Shown piece after piece: positions 1-13,800 of a stretch of 64,000 bases of DNA. The DNA is taken from positions 930,001 through 994,000 of the forward strand of contig CM049986.1 of assembly GCA_016630955.3 (NCBI GenBank), in the 5' to 3' direction. Both the position numbers and the translations under genes were made by a program. The DNA comes from Didymella arachidicola (taxonomy: Eukaryota > Ascomycota > Dothideomycetes > Pleosporales > Didymellaceae). The notes beneath the pieces are model-generated. The model saw only the letters and a list, made by a program, of their open reading frames with translations, was not told the origin of the DNA and did no database searches. Within the stretch, counting starts at the first letter, position 1. Each line of letters begins with the position of its first letter.

Positions 1-2456
1 GGTCGCTGGAACAGGGATTGGAAGGCGGCCTGCGACGTGAGCTTGTATGGGAAAGATGTGCATAATCTCGCTAACAGCCCTGCAGAAATTCCAAGACCTT
101 GAAGAGGAACGCATCGACTACACAAAGAGCAGCCTCTGGAATTTCGCTAACATCGCCTCGACCGTTTGCGTCAGCGACGATGCCTCTTGCGAAAAGATGC
201 GTCTATCGCTCGAAGACTGCGACGTTGAGAAAGACATCACAAACTTCATCACCGATAGCGGCACCGGCCAGGAGATTCCAGATCCACCCAAATTCATCAA
301 CTTCTGCCGTGGAGATGCTGAAACATCGTCACAGGTGTCAGATGATGAGAATTACTCAGTCGCACAGTTTGCAAGGACTATGAACCCGTCCTACCGTGCC
401 TCGTCCCCACCCATCTCAGTCTTCGAATCGCACCATGATCCAAACAATCCTCTGGCCAGGGAACTTGGTTTACAGCAGGACACACAGCCGATCGCTGTTC
501 CTCAGGATCAGATCAACATCCCATCGCCACGGCTGCCTGAGTCGCAGCAACACACACCGAGACCATCTACAGCCTCTCGAACAGTGCAGCCTGATCCTAG
601 ATTGGTGCAAGCACAGCAACAGGCACGCCAACAGTATCAGCAGACTCCGGCTTCATACAACGACTACCCAGCGGACGGCATGACTCAGTTCTGCCGCCCT
701 ACAGCGCCTTCTGACCGAAACGACCCACCAAGTCCAATGATGCGAGCCCAAAGTCGGGACGACTCACACAGCGATCACTCAGATCTGAACTCGTTCTCCA
801 GCGTTGAGCCACCTAGCGGCTCTGCCTCTCCAGGCAAGCCAATGCCACAGACTTTCCCTGAATCGAGCCCCATCGAAGAGAATTCGTTCCAGAAGAAACG
901 AGGCTTCTTCAACAGTCCTTTTGGGCGCAGAAAGAGTAGGCCAGAAATCGAGACTCCTGCATCTGTAATGCCAACAAACCGCAATACATGGGCTCCAGCA
1001 TCGCGGCCGACGACCAATGAGAACGTTAGCCCAACTCGACCGCTTGGTAGGACTAACCGTCAGCCCATGGTCCAGGACGCTACGCGATCTGCCAGTCCTG
1101 AGCCAGTCGACCCACGTGCTAACTTCCAGCTGAACGTTGGGAACAATGTCTTTGACGTAGCATCACCCGACAAGTCGAAGAAGCAAGAGCAGGAGAGATC
1201 ACCTTTGGAGGAGGTCGATCCCATCGCTGCTGCTCTTGAGGAGCTTAGAGGTGTCACAAAGCAAAGCACATCGCGTGTCTCTGCTGACAAATTCGCGGGC
1301 CTGGCAACACCACACCCCCCTGCCACACCTTCCGTTGGATCCAAATTACCAGGAGGCGCTCCCACACCGTTGACTAACGTCAACGTGAATGCTGCAAAGC
1401 GAGGGACGCCTCCTCCGTCCTACGAGCAGCCACCAATGTCCCGGCTTGGTGCACCCAAGCCAGCGCACACAGCACGTCAAATGCAGAAGACAACAGAGAT
1501 GTATGTCAACCAAAAGGCAAACGTGTTCAACGGCAATGCGAGTGCCCGACCTGTGAATCGTGGCAACTCCCAGCAGGACGTCCCAAGGGCTACCTCGCCC
1601 GCTCCAAATCGCGCTACCAGTCCCAGGCCGAGCTTGTATACGGGTCAACAACGAGCGTCACAGGGACAAGTACCGGCGTCGCCAACCACATACCGCCCTG
1701 CTCAACGACAACAGCAGCAGTCGCCCGCCCCGGCTGCCAACTTCAATCGGTCGGTTTCGCCAAATCCCTATGCGGCTTCTACTGCTGGTAGCCGACCCCG
1801 TGCACAGACTGCAACTGCCCCAGCTCAGGCTTACGGCACTCCAGTGGGCCGCAACTCATACTCTTCAACCCGAGGCGCTTCTCCCGCCATGAGAGCAGCC
1901 TCACCGCAGCCGCCACAACCGGCCTATGCGCAGTCACGGCCTGGGTCCCGCGCTGCTCCCAGCTCACGAGCTGTTAGTCCTCAGCCAGCGTTCCGCAATA
2001 TGGACGATCGACCCCCCAGCTCGCACAGTGCGGCGGCGAGGTCTATGGCTGGCAGTGAACGAGGAGACGGCTCTGTCTACGGTGGCAGTATCAGAGGTCG
2101 ACCGCAAAGCTCGTACTATGGTGTTGGTGCAGGGGGCAGCGGTAGCTCAGTGAGGGCAGAGTCCCGAGTGCGCAGCAAAAGTTTGGCGGAGCCTAAGAAC
2201 TACAATCGCGATGGGCGGATCATCTTGAATTACTGTAAGTTGCGACCAACTTGAGCACCATGCGATCATCACTGACCCAGCAACAGCCCGTGCAATGTAT
2301 ACCTATACAGCACAGATCCCAGAAGAGCTTGCCTTTTCCAAGGGCGACATTCTTGCGGTATTGCGACTTCAAGACGACGGATGGTGGGAGGCAGAGGTTG
2401 TCGGAAAGGATGGCAGGCCTGGCCTGGTCCCGTCGAACTACCTGCAGCCCTGTTAA
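1..2456 (+). CDS. F-BAR and SH3 domain protein, Cdc15/Imp2/Hof1-like (5' partial)
   Basis: The gene enters from the left edge. Coding parts are 1-36, 86-2234 and 2281-2456; introns 37-85 and 2235-2280 have GTGAGC and GTAAGT donors and keep frame. The first ~80 visible residues (WNRDWKAAC, FQDLEEERIDYTKSS, IPDPPKFINFC) match the C-terminal part of an F-BAR membrane-bending domain. A ~620-residue low-complexity linker rich in Ser, Pro and Gln with many SP/TP sites follows. The last ~55 residues are an SH3 domain (AMYTYTA in place of ALYDY, DGWWEAEV, VPSNYLQPC) encoded mainly by the last exon. This order is that of fungal Cdc15/Imp2/Hof1 proteins, which scaffold the contractile ring and septum. 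The linker is probably a phosphorylation target (family knowledge). Splicing is needed to reach the SH3; read-through of the last intron stops at 2254. Confidence 0.9.
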
Positions 2457-3331
2457 GCCCATGATGACTGACTGCGGACGACCCCGTTTGAGTAATGAGT
2501 CAGTTTCGACGTTCTTTCGCGTTTCCTTCTCTTCATGGTCGTTGACATTATCTTCCATTCGGCTGCGTTTCTGGTCATGAACTGCTATTAGCGGGCGTCA
2601 TTCGTTTTGGTATACCAGTGTATCGGTTGGCTGTAAGTATGATTACTTGAGTAGGAAAGGGAACTGTACATGGCTTATTGGAGTTCACAAATGGACCTCT
2701 GCGTTTTCTTATCGCTGTCTCGCCAGTTATGTGCGCGATGAAGAGAAGCTTGTGGGGGCCACACTTGAAGTGTTTGATCTGGGAAGGAAACCTCCACTCA
2801 TCTTTCACAACAAATGCAACTCCTGTATACACGATGGACGAGTCCTCGAACTGTTTGCCTACACTGACGGTATCGCTCGCCATCAGTAAGCGTCTACGAG
2901 GATGGAAGAACGCGGCGCTTCTTTGCTAGTCCCTCCTCGGCCTCTACCGCCTTTGGCGGACGCCTATTCTCGACATCTCTTTCGCGACGCCATTTGCGCG
3001 TCATGTCAAGATTGAAATTCCGTCCTCTCCCAAGACACTTAAGAGCTCTATGACAACGATGAATTACCTAGCATTCACTGTAACACAGCCTCTGATCTGC
3101 CACTTGGCCACACAGACTTTGACATGATCTCGGTCGACTTTGACAAATTGACGAAAGCACTCTTAATCAAAATAGTAAGATGATCCTGACATACACGACC
3201 CGCTAGATTGGCCGCCATATAAGAAGGGTCTAAACTTGAGCAGCATGTTCTTCATGCTCATTCTATCTCAGATTAGCCTCCGTGCAATATCCACTATCTA
3301 AATAGCGACTAACAGCGTTCACAGACTATCC
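2457..3331. other. Intergenic, no gene seen
   Basis: Downstream of the F-BAR/SH3 gene. Only short unconserved reading frames are present on both strands. The first few hundred bases are presumably its 3' untranslated region. Confidence 0.6.
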
Positions 3332-3990
3332 TTGTCTCCAGTATGCGCGCCTGTTTCTGCGGACCCGAACAAATATTTCAATGCTGCAGATGCCTACCTG
3401 TTGTCTCGAGTTCTGAGTATCTATGTTCTTAACTACGCTATCAGCCCTCTCCTTACATGTCCGCTGTCTGAGCTCTTTAGCCAGGTGCCGTCCCACCATC
3501 TCTGTAACACACTGTTCGGCATCTTAGCCCATAGCCGTCACTCCGCTGGCCAGCAGAATCACTTTCGAGTAGATAAGTACAAGGAGAGGCATCGAGATCG
3601 TCTTCCCAAGCACTTTCTTCCTAGAGGAGTCCGGGTCGAAGTCGACCGTTGACCTTTCTGAAAAGGCGCTGAGACATTTGTCGTCGCAAGGGAGCAGGCC
3701 TATATGTCTCGCTCACCTCTGAAAAATCCAGAATCGCAACAATGACTCAAATGCCACCTGTGATGTGTAAATCATACCCTCGCCTCCAAGTAGCGCTGTT
3801 GAACGAGTATGACTCTGCAGTAGGACTGACAGGAAGACCAAAGTTGTAGCCCATAGAAGCAGAGGCAATGATAACTCTTAATTTCTTAGATGGGAACATG
3901 TCAGCGATTGAGCTAAAAAGGAGTGCAAAAACGGAACTGCCTCCCATACCGGCGAAGAACCGGACGATAGCGAGAGTACCTGAGGAGTGT
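3332..3990. pseudogene. MFS transporter relic with inverted internal segment
   Basis: On the + strand, about 3332-3540 encodes a segment resembling TM1-TM3 of drug/polyamine-type MFS transporters (LSIYVLNYAISPLL, CPLSELFSQVPSHHLCNTLF), with an MFS-like CPLSELF loop. On the - strand, reading 3990 down to 3540, the next parts of the same fold appear in order: IVRFFAGMGGSSVFALLFSS, IADMFPSKKLR and a Trp-Arg-containing loop, then RKKVLGKTISMPLLVLIYSK resembling the central loop and TM7. No start, no continuous frame and no C-terminal half were found. The gene is therefore dead, and its middle lies in reverse orientation to its beginning. Similarity was judged by eye from family motifs. Confidence 0.6.
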
Positions 3991-3999
3991 ACTGTGCGG

Positions 4000-6900
4000 C
4001 TACAAAGATCTCCGATACTATCATCACCAAGGTGAGGGAAAGGGGCGACAATAGACCAGGAAAAAGGCTACTACCGATGTGCTCCTTATGGTCGCTTGTC
4101 AGTGGGAGAGGGTTTCTTGACGCACAGACAGCATAAGATTAAATTTCATGTGTTGGGGGCGATGTTGGGTGCGTGTAATCGAGGTGCTGGGACGATGAGT
4201 GCTATTTCAAGTCATTACAGATTTGGTGACGACTCAGCTATTCAGACGGATTTTCTTTCACCAGGACGTATAACATTGACGCTTATTCAGCACACATTGT
4301 TTCTGGAACGGTGGCAGCACGTCGATAAGATTGTTGTTTGACTTGGCACCTCTGCTTGCGAACAAGATGGACGAGCAACTTGGAGTTGGCTGGATGTTTC
4401 AGTAGCTGACGGTCATTACGTGTTTTTGGCCGTGGGGCCATGGATTCTACACTGTCTCAGTGAGGGCTAGAGAAGGAATGAACGAATCGTCGAAGTTCCT
4501 ATGACTGAGGAGTCAGCAACTGAACAGAGGTGAGATGCTGATGCTGGGGATAGAGATAGGTGGAGCGAAATGACCATAGCTGTGGGGAAGTAGCAAATTC
4601 TATCACTATATACAGCGTGGCAATCTTGATGGCTATCGACGTTGCCATGTTTCTCCAGATTGTGACAGCAATACCTGTACCATGATGGGGCTATATTTAG
4701 AAGGCATGCCAATGACAGACCCCCCCCCACACACACACACACACATACGACATCACCAAGGCATACCCATATCTCTCCTTCTCCTAAGCACGCACTGTTC
4801 GACGTACCTAGAGGTATTGCATGAGGCGCCCACCTCGTCCCGCCAGGCGCCCAACACAGCCGCCCGTGACATCAGCTTTCGCCGCACCACCAACACGCAC
4901 CCACTTATCGTGTTTCACGTTTCATCTCGTGCTAATGGATATAGACGGCTTGCATTAACGGCCTTCCAGCTGATCCGTAGGCGACCTGATGTGCGACCTG
5001 ACAGGCGGTCACATCCACAAGCCACCAGGTGGTTGAGACAAATTCAGCGATAATTCCAGCGGCGCAGTCCGCTTACAAAAAGCTTCTCCAGGAAGACCCT
5101 GGCGCGCGTGAAGATCATGGTGTTGGTGGTCATACGGGTAAGTCACTGAGGCTGGCTGCTACAATGCTTGCAAAATGAAGTGGGCGCGCTTGAACATCAG
5201 TGGGCAACTAGATTCGCACTGAAGGTAAGAGTCTGGTGCCATCATGTCAGGCGAAGAGTTTTCCTTGCTCTGGAAGTTGAATCGTTCTTTTCCAGCGGAG
5301 TGCTCTCGGTCTGTAGACAGTCATTGCCTTGCTGCTGTCACTCCGATTTACGGATTACCTCAGCTGAGGCTCACGATAGCGACGCGACGACGACGACATG
5401 CACCATGCCATTGGTACGACCCTGCCGAACCTAGTCATCTCGCTGCATTTGTAAAGAGCTCTTGTTAGCGTTGTACTCTGTTCTCTCGGTATCTGCTAAT
5501 CCATCCGAGGACAAGGAGGCTAGCTCTAATATGAAAAAACAATAGATGGTGTGAAATACAAAAAGCCTTTGGTAAACCTTGGAAGGGCTCGACGTCGTCA
5601 GCGCACGTGATCCAAACCTTCCTACCACCGACATCCTGTCTCAACAGAATCTTACTTCAGTCTCTCAGCAGGACGATGACCTCGCAAAATTCCAGACAGC
5701 CGGTAAGTAAGTTGGGTCTAGGCACTGTGAGCCGAATTGACGAACGGCTGCAAGCAATATTAGCTGAAAGCAAGAACGAAAGGTCTCGGCGGTCGGCGGT
5801 GGGTAGAAACTTAGTACCTGCTGGTGAGACCGCTTGCTGAACTTACCACGCGGTCGTCACAAGAGTCACGTCCAGCAGAGGGCCTTGCCCTGCGGCTCGC
5901 CTTAGATAAGTCGCTGCATAGGCAGTCAAGGGCCGACCTCGAGCAGGTGTTCACGAGTTGCCAACGTGCCAAGTCGAACGTGGAAATGCCTTCGGTTCAT
6001 TTTCAGGGTGAGAGGCGTTCATGAAGCTCATCCCAAGACCCTCATGTTTCTTCGCCTCAGACCTAAAGAACGGTGGAGATGGTTATGGTATGTTCGAACA
6101 TGTACTCGCGAGACTTGCCACTTAGTCGCCAAGGCGTCAGCCCATGGCAAAACCTCACGAGATCTAAGTGAAATGGTACCAAGTCTTCCGGGCTTATGCA
6201 GTTTCGACAAACTTTTCTTTACGTCTCAAGAGCACGACTGCGAAACGTGTGAAGTCTGGTCTTTCTCGTTACATGCCGAACATTGCAAGCCACAAATATG
6301 AACATCAGTACTTGGAGTCAAGCTGGATTGGGACTCAGGAGGGCATAGGTTCCTCGTTGAAGCCGTTGACCAACTTTTGTTGGGCATGTTGAACAAAAAT
6401 GCTCGCACACGAAGTGCTTCCTAAGTGCGTGCATGGGTTGAACGCTTCACCCGTCTAGCGCGGTAATGGCAGCACAGTTGCATCACTCACTAACATTTTT
6501 GCCATTCATGTGGAACCCTGAGGTCTGGATGCGCAATGAGATACGCTTGATCTGCCGCACCACAGATGATCGTTGGATGATGGCGCTGTCGGAGGCAAGG
6601 ACGGACAGGTTCTAACAGCGCCACGTTGCGTGTGCTGTGGATGATCGAAAAGGCACGCTGCATGCAGCCCCCTTGCTCGAACGATGATCGTTAGAGTTTT
6701 GAAGACGTGCAGCAATACACAGTGGCGGGGCATGGAGGGGCGTATCGATAACGTTCGACGATACGAATATCGGAGAGTGACAGCCGTGATGAGCCCGAAA
6801 GTGAACGGGGCTGTCCTGTGCAAACGAGAGGCAAGCAGACCGGCGGTGAAGGCTGTGATCTGACAGCAACAATGGGGTCCTTGTGGAGAACGCCTATGCA

Positions 6901-9189
6901 GGCCCTTAATCGAACATCTGAAGCGTGCTATCAGGCCCGTCCCTGAGCAGCGGCAGTTGAGCATCCGGAAACAACAGAGACCTCAAGCAGTGAATGGAGG
7001 ATCGACTTGCGCCCGCTCGAGCGCAGCAGCGCAGCATCTGGCGGCTGTTTAGGCCTTGGGCGTGGGTTGATGCGAACGGCACATCGCCTGCCAGTAGAAT
7101 TATCATCGTCAGGACAACCAACAATGAAGCGCTCGCTAGGCAGACAGCCATGCGGCCTCGATAGCAACCTTCAGTCTCAGTCTTCACACCAGCGCCGGTC
7201 ATAGTATGATGCATGCGCCAGTGTGACAAGAGGTGCCGGTAGCAATTTCGCTGAGATGTGATCGTCGGTCCCCTTCGCTCACAGACTCCCGTTCTCGCAA
7301 GTTTAGCCTGCGGGAAGCCCAGCTTGGCTGATCTGTGCTCATGCACGGGTGACGCCCGAGAGCAGAAAAAGAAGAAGAAAACGACGCAGGTTCTTCGACG
7401 GCTGCCTCGCTTGCGCATGTCTCACAGTCTGGTCCCTGCCCTAGTCGAGATGACCCCTCTGCGGTCAAGCGCGGCCTCTTACCCTACCAACGGGCAGGCG
7501 ATACGAGATGATGGATGCCCGTTCGTTGCTCGATCCTGGGCGCCATCAAAGCCCTCATTATGACTGAAGGTGGCCAGCTGCTGCTGCCTGCTCACGGGAG
7601 GATGATGGTTCTCTAAGATTTCGCCCTAGCAAGATTGCGCGACAGGCCGGCCTGCGCATCAGAGAGCACTGCCAGTGTAAGCGGACTTCGACTCGAAGAT
7701 GAGGCGGTGACTCTCAGGTCACAAGACCTTCGACTTCTCGAAACAAGTGGACGGAGTGGTTGGGACCACCCACATGGTATATTGTGATTGGCCGCATTCC
7801 TGCAATAATCTCCGACCTCATTCGCCAGATGTGACGCTCTCGAAAACACAGTGCCTTCTGGCGCGCCACTGGCGGGTGCCAGCTAATCAAATGCAGGCGC
7901 ACGCACATGGATGAGCAGGGAAGTTAGTCAGCGGCGATTGACAATATATTGGAAGGCCAATGAGCGGTTAGGCAAGAATAGGGCGACCTCCGGCGCGACA
8001 AGGTTCGACGTGTGGTAGATGCATGCCAATCGGGCCCCAACTGCCATGTGTCATCGCCAACGCTTTTTGGCGCTCGAAATGTTCGAGCCAGCTCGCCCTT
8101 GTTCAACAAGAGCGGGAACAAAATTGGAGGACAAAGATGCTGGGAAGCGCCGAGGGGGGTGTTGCTCCACCAACACGAAACCCAAACCAGCCTTGGGCGC
8201 GCGACAGTCATCAATGCCGTCCTTTTAGGACAGCCTGTCGGGCCAACGCTCGGCTGGCAGGAGATCGAGCAGAGATTTCGAGTTCCAGAGCTGCGCCGCA
8301 GGCGTTGCAAGATCGTCGACCGCAAAGACCGGATGCGTCATAGCACACACGAACACGGAGCCAGCGAAGTCTATCGAACGCCGGCCGTGCACTCGCGCTG
8401 TGTACGAGACGTCGTAAGCTTCCAAGTCTCTAAGCAAGACTAACCAGCCCCGGCCTGGCTTCGATCATCAGTCTTCTGGTTGGGGTGAGGCGTGGTTGTT
8501 TTCGACTGTTGGTGTCCGCAGAAGCTCGTCAGGGGCAACGAATCGTGGCAGCCAGCGTCGTATGCAACGCGACGCTTGAGCAAGATCTGCTGCTATTGCC
8601 CTCTGAAATGTATCCTCGCTGCGTGCTGACGAGCGCTTGTGGGGAGGGCAAAGCACAGAATGAGTGGTCCAGGGCTCTGCCGCCACACATTGCGCGCGTC
8701 CGCTTGGCCGTCTGGCGCATGGTCTGCTGCACTGTGGTGCTCTGGTGCCTCGAAGCTGCTGCAATTCGAGCATCGAACCCCAGACTGCGCGTGTGTTGAG
8801 CAGTTGTGGGTGTGTACCGTGTCCTTGCTGACGGCGCTCTGATTTGCTGCAGTACACAGCCGCCCGGCGAGCTGCGGATTCAGAGCCATGATTCAGGTGA
8901 ATCAAGGACAAGGCCCCGGTTGCTCGGTGGCTGCATGACGGGCATCACTAGGACGCTCATGGTAAGGACGGCTCACACTACCCTCCCTCCCTTTTGCCTC
9001 CCTGCGCGCTAGTGGAACCACACGGTTTTAGCGGGCGCCCGTCTGCGTGCCAGCCACGGCATGCATCGCTGATGGACTGCAGGCGGCCTGTAGGCCCAAC
9101 CTTCTTCGTCATAGCGCCGCTCCCAGGCTCATCCTTCCCTATTAACAGAAAACCGGGGCCTCTTATGAGCCAATAGCTAACAGGGACCC
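4000..9189. other. Long gene-poor interval
   Basis: About 5.2 kb of roughly 50% GC DNA with many short overlapping frames on both strands, none with a recognisable domain or plausible intron-joined structure. It is not AT-rich like the RIP-affected DNA near 48-52 kb. It may hold long upstream regulatory sequence of the kinase at 9551, non-coding transcripts, or lineage-specific genes I cannot recognise. Confidence 0.5.
4720..4746. repeat. Microsatellite (C)9 then (AC)n
   Basis: A run of nine C (4720-4728) is followed directly by alternating AC to about 4746. No coding context. Confidence 0.95.
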
Positions 9190-9550
9190 TCTTGCAAAGG
9201 CAATCTTTATCACTGCTGCCCAGCCGTGCTCATACAATACATCATATCCTGCTTCATACCCGACCATCACCTTCACCGGCTCGGACACACTACTACTCTC
9301 TCCTTCACGTTTCCTGCCAAAATTCAACGCTTGACATCGTTGTTCTTCCTCCCACTCAACACCCACCACCTCCCCTCTCCCAACCTTCCTGTTCCTGGTC
9401 ACCTGACCTAGTCGTGTTTGGAAAACCATACGTTTTTGCTCCACTGCAACTTTTAAAGATTTTTTGGATCCCTATTTTTCAGGATTCATATCTTCGTCCT
9501 CGAGGCCTTCACTGGACCTAGGAGGACTTCTTCACTCTCTCACCCACAGC
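9190..9550 (+). promoter_or_regulatory. Pyrimidine-rich leader/promoter of the kinase gene
   Basis: The 350 bp before the kinase start are dominated by C and T tracts (9280-9420 especially). This is common in promoters and 5' leaders of well-expressed filamentous-fungal genes. No transcript start can be fixed from sequence. An in-frame ATG at 9464 would extend the kinase by 29 residues. Confidence 0.35.
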
Positions 9551-10889
9551 ATGTACCCGTCACCTCCCGCATCTCCCACCCAAAATGGACTTTGCGTACC
9601 GGAAGACAGACTAGGTCAAATTCTTGCTGGTAGACTTCAACTTACTGGTATCCTCGGGGTTGGAGCTTATGGAGTCGTCTACACTGCCGTGGACATCCAG
9701 ACCAACATCCCTTATGCTGTAAAGGCGCTTAACAAGATCGGCCTTGAGCCTCGCCAGCGCAAGTTCCAACAGCGTGAGATTCAGCTCCACCACCAGGCTG
9801 GCGCTCACCCCAACGTTGTTTCCCTGGTCAAGATTATGGACGCTCCTGACTGCACATACGTTGTCATGGAGTACTGCCCGGAAGGTGACTTGTTCTCCAA
9901 CATCACTGAGCAGGGCAAGTTCGTTGGTAACGATGACTGGGCTAAGCGTGCTTTCCTCCAAATTCTGGATGCTGTTGAATATTGCCATTCTATCGGAATC
10001 TACCACAGGGACCTGAAGCCAGAGAATGTCTTGGTCACCGACCAGGGCATGACTTGCAAGCTCGCTGATTTTGGACTGGCCACCACTGATCAAGTTACCT
10101 CCGACTTTGGATGTGGTTCCACTTTCTATATGTCTCCTGGTAGGTTTAGATTGCCACCCCGGACCCCATTTACATACTGACTTCCCGCCAGAATGTCAAA
10201 CAGCTGCACCTAAGGCTTACTCCTGCTATGCTTCGGCACCGAACGACATCTGGAGTCTTGGAGTTGTCCTCGTCAACCTCACCTGCGGACGCAACCCTTG
10301 GAAGCGCGCTTCTTCTGAGGACACCACTTTCCGTGCATTCATGAAGGATCCTAATTTCTTGAGGACCATCCTCCCTATCTCTTTGGAGCTTGACGCCATT
10401 CTTAGGCGCATTTTTGAATTCAACCCTGCTAAGAGAGCTACCATCCCAGAGATCAGACAGATGATTCTCAACTGCTCGGCCTTCACGGCCACTAAGTCTG
10501 CAGTTTCGACCCCTCTGCCTTCTCCTCCTCTCAGCGCCTACTACGACTGCTACCAGGCTCCTCCTGTTCCTTCCATGGCCCCTTTGCCAGGTGCTGTCTA
10601 CGCTCCGGCCTTCTACCCCCAGCATTCTATCTCTTCTGGCTCAAGTTCGGACAACGACTCTGTGTTCTCTGCATGCTCATCAGCGTCGTCGTCGTCCTCC
10701 ACTTCATCCTACCAAGACGTTTATCCTGCCCCTCAGCAGAAGTTCTCCTCTCGCGTTCCTCAGCAGCAATACGTTTCTCCTCCCGCTCCTGCCAATACTT
10801 GGTTCCAGCCTTTCATTCATGCTGCCAATTTGGTGAAGCATGTGTCATTCCAGCCTTCCATGATGGCTGCACCGGTCCACGTTCACTAG
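9551..10889 (+). CDS. Serine/threonine protein kinase, Ran1/Pat1 (Ksp1/Sks1)-type
   Basis: Exons 9551-10139 and 10192-10889 give 428 residues. The 52-nt intron (phase 1) lies inside the activation segment and joins YMSP to ECQ, restoring the APE-like motif. Visible kinase features are the glycine loop GVGAYG (36-41), Lys58 in YAVK, the catalytic loop HRDLKPEN with Asp154, and the DFG at 173-175, followed by WSLGVVLVNLTCGRNPW. The kinase domain fills residues ~30-300. The tail is low-complexity, Pro- and Ser-rich. Close similarity is to the Ran1/Pat1 group, nutrient- and meiosis-linked regulators in yeasts (family knowledge; the role here is unknown). The start at MYPSPP is chosen because family members begin near here; 9464 (MDPYFSG) is an alternative. 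Confidence 0.88.
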
Positions 10890-13800
10890 AGCGCCTTTCT
10901 GGGCCCTTTCACGCCTAATACGCTTCGACGACATTCTTCTTTATTTCCGGAATCTCAAAAGCCACGATGCCATGATAGCGGTGTTCTTGTTTCTTTGGTT
11001 GGCGTTCACAGGCTCGATGCTTCCAAATAGAGCCATTCGGACTCCATGTCCGGACTTAGACTTTTTACCGGCAACACACGTTTAACTCAGGGAGTTGTAC
11101 CTTGATGGTGCGGCACCCCTTCCACTGTACACACTTTTTCTTTGTTCAAAACGGATGGGGAGTTCACAAAATCACGCATTTACACGGAGTTGTAACAAGA
11201 CATTGGCTCTTGACGGGGGTTGTTCGTCACAACATTTCGCTATTTACTCGAAGATACCAGGGCACAGCCCACATTGTACCGTAGCTAGCTCAACGATGAG
11301 GATGTCAACCTCGCCATGCGCAAAGCAGACACAAATCGAAAGGATACAACAGCGCCGTAACAACAGTTAGCGGCTGCTCAACATAACTATTACTGTGCGT
11401 AACATCAAAGTGAGTCCGTGAGCTCACTATCGCTCGATCCGGACACTAGGCAAAGGTCTGTCGTCAGTCAAGCCTGCATCGTCGCGCGGTCCGCCTCGGG
11501 ACCAACCTGGTCAACGCGGAAAGCACTCACCGGCCTACCACAGCCACCACCCAATCACTGCAGGCTGAGTGGCTGGACTCTTGGATGAATGACTGAGGAC
11601 TGTTTCGGGTAAGTAGGGTTCCAGCAGCAAGTCACCGGTCTCACCAAGGCCGAAGCCTGCGTCTACACATGTACACGGTACTGACGGTATAACCTGCAGT
11701 AGCTCCACTCGACAAGTGTGAAGGATCATGCCGCTTGCGCATACTGCGATCACTCTACGCTCGATTGAATCAAGTAATAGTAGCCTGACATCGAAGGCGC
11801 ATCTTGGCTAGTGACATTACTGTACCGATGCAGTGAATGTACATCTCCTGATGGACCACGCTCGACTACCTCAAGTGAAGCAGGCGGGCTCGCCGGGCTG
11901 ACAGCAATCTCTTAGCTGCAGCGCTTTGACGGTCCCCAAACAACAGCACATTGAAACCAGTGATAGAACCCTGAGTTCACTAAACACAGTTATACCACAC
12001 ACGATTTTTTTGCAGTCGCTATCACGCGTCTAAAACACAAGCCAGCCACAAGGGCCAGCCCTCGGCTGACTTTCACCTCCGGGTGATCCTTCAACATCTT
12101 CCAAGCTTCAGCTCCCACACCTGCCGTGTAATCTTGCCCAGACAAATAAAGAAAAGTGTATGCTTAACCGAAGCATAGCGTCATTGACTGTTGAATCATC
12201 CCTGCTATTCGACAAAAGCGCCGTCAAGGTGCATACTACAATTGAACGATGTTCCGGCAGGACTCACCGTTACAAAGAGAAGGCTTTCAGAGCGTACCCT
12301 CTTCCGGCCAGTCCACACCAGTTTTAAGCGCGCTTGTAGCAGTGCAGCTGAGCGCGGACAAAGGCGTTCGCTGGCGTTGATGGTGCTCAAAGGCCAAGAC
12401 ACCGCTAGCCGCAGGAAGCGACGGGTGGCAAGCATCACGATCACTGCCTGCAGCTGCCGTTGCTCTTGCCAGAGAAATCCCTCACATCTGCACCCGCCTT
12501 CTCCGTTCTCGTGCACAGTGCCCACGAGATGTCAATTGCGCCACACAGACTACTATTTGCCGGTGTGCGAGAGAACGCCCACTTACTAGCTTAGTTAGTG
12601 GTGTTGCAGAGGTATGCTAGACTTCATTGATTTTCATATTCGCAAAGTTGTAGCTATGGCCTGATGTCAAGCTTGTCAATCTCGAGATGTCGATTTTTTT
12701 ATTCTTGCATACTTATCAGTAGACTCACGTGTCTTGCCCTTCTTTCTTATTGCGGAAACATGCTGTGCTTGCTTTGAGCTATTGCTTTTGGTATCTAGGC
12801 GGCAGCCATGCTGGACCCTCTACCCTGAGAAGCGTCTCACATGCATCCTCCGCAACGGTCTGCACTCGCACGACCTGAACATCAAACGAGAATGTGGAGA
12901 CTGGAGTGCTGCATATAAGACGCTTCTCGACAGACACAGGCTGTTCCCTAGGATCACAACATAGGAGCTTTGTCAATCCTGTCAAGCTTCGTGGCTGCCT
13001 GCCTGTGTCTCGGTAGCACAGTGTCACAGGGAGTCCTGCTCCTTGCTGTTGGGTTCGGAGACTCCCTCAGCCTCAATGTTTGTTGTGGTGCGACCACCTT
13101 TTCGACCATCGCCTATGCACCTGTGATTCTTTTTCGTCGGTCTACTTCCGAGACTTCCATCGTGCAGCCAGTGCTTTGGCACGAAGCGTAACGCACGGTT
13201 GTACAGCTTCCACTTTGCCGCGTTGGTCAGTCGAAAAGCCTTCGAGGTTGGCTGTGATGGATTCGTCTCGAGCAAGGTGCGGTAAAAGGCAGAGTGAGAG
13301 GGGGGTGGGAAGGGACACGTGACAACTAACGGCAACCTTTCCAGTTCGCGGAACAGCAGAAGCACGTACGACGAGGGCCCAAACGTTTGACTCAACGGCT
13401 CCACGAGTCCACGTGCCCAGATGTCCGGCCGCAACTTAGCAACTGTCTTCTTACCTCGCAGCCTGACCATCACACAACAGCCCGCAGGCTCAACCTCACT
13501 GTCCCACATCGCCACTCTTTCGGGTCACACCGCGACTTTCACTCCGAACCTCACACGATATCGCCCTGAGGTATGACAGCGTTAGCCGCAATCCTAGTGC
13601 AGTCTTAGTTCGATGTTCCCCAGACGTGGCACGACAGGCGCCAACTGCCAGCGCACAGCATGCTCACGAAATGGGCCAGCTGCCACAAAATAGGTCTGAG
13701 CTTGTGGGTCCAGTCGCTGCAAACACCACAGGGAATTGTGTCGCACGGCGTCTTTTCTTTTGGAGTGCAAGCAGCCGCCGCCACTCGGGCGATTTCTCAG

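Noticed and set aside
5607..5840. Small + strand frame with MTSQNSRQPVSK
   Set aside because: Short, unconserved by eye, no splice partner found.
6506..7420. Overlapping - strand frames of 152 and 170 codons
   Set aside because: Several frames on both strands are open at once here, with no motif, which indicates base composition and not coding.
13024..13515. 163-codon - strand frame
   Set aside because: No similarity to any family I recognise and no plausible neighbouring exons.
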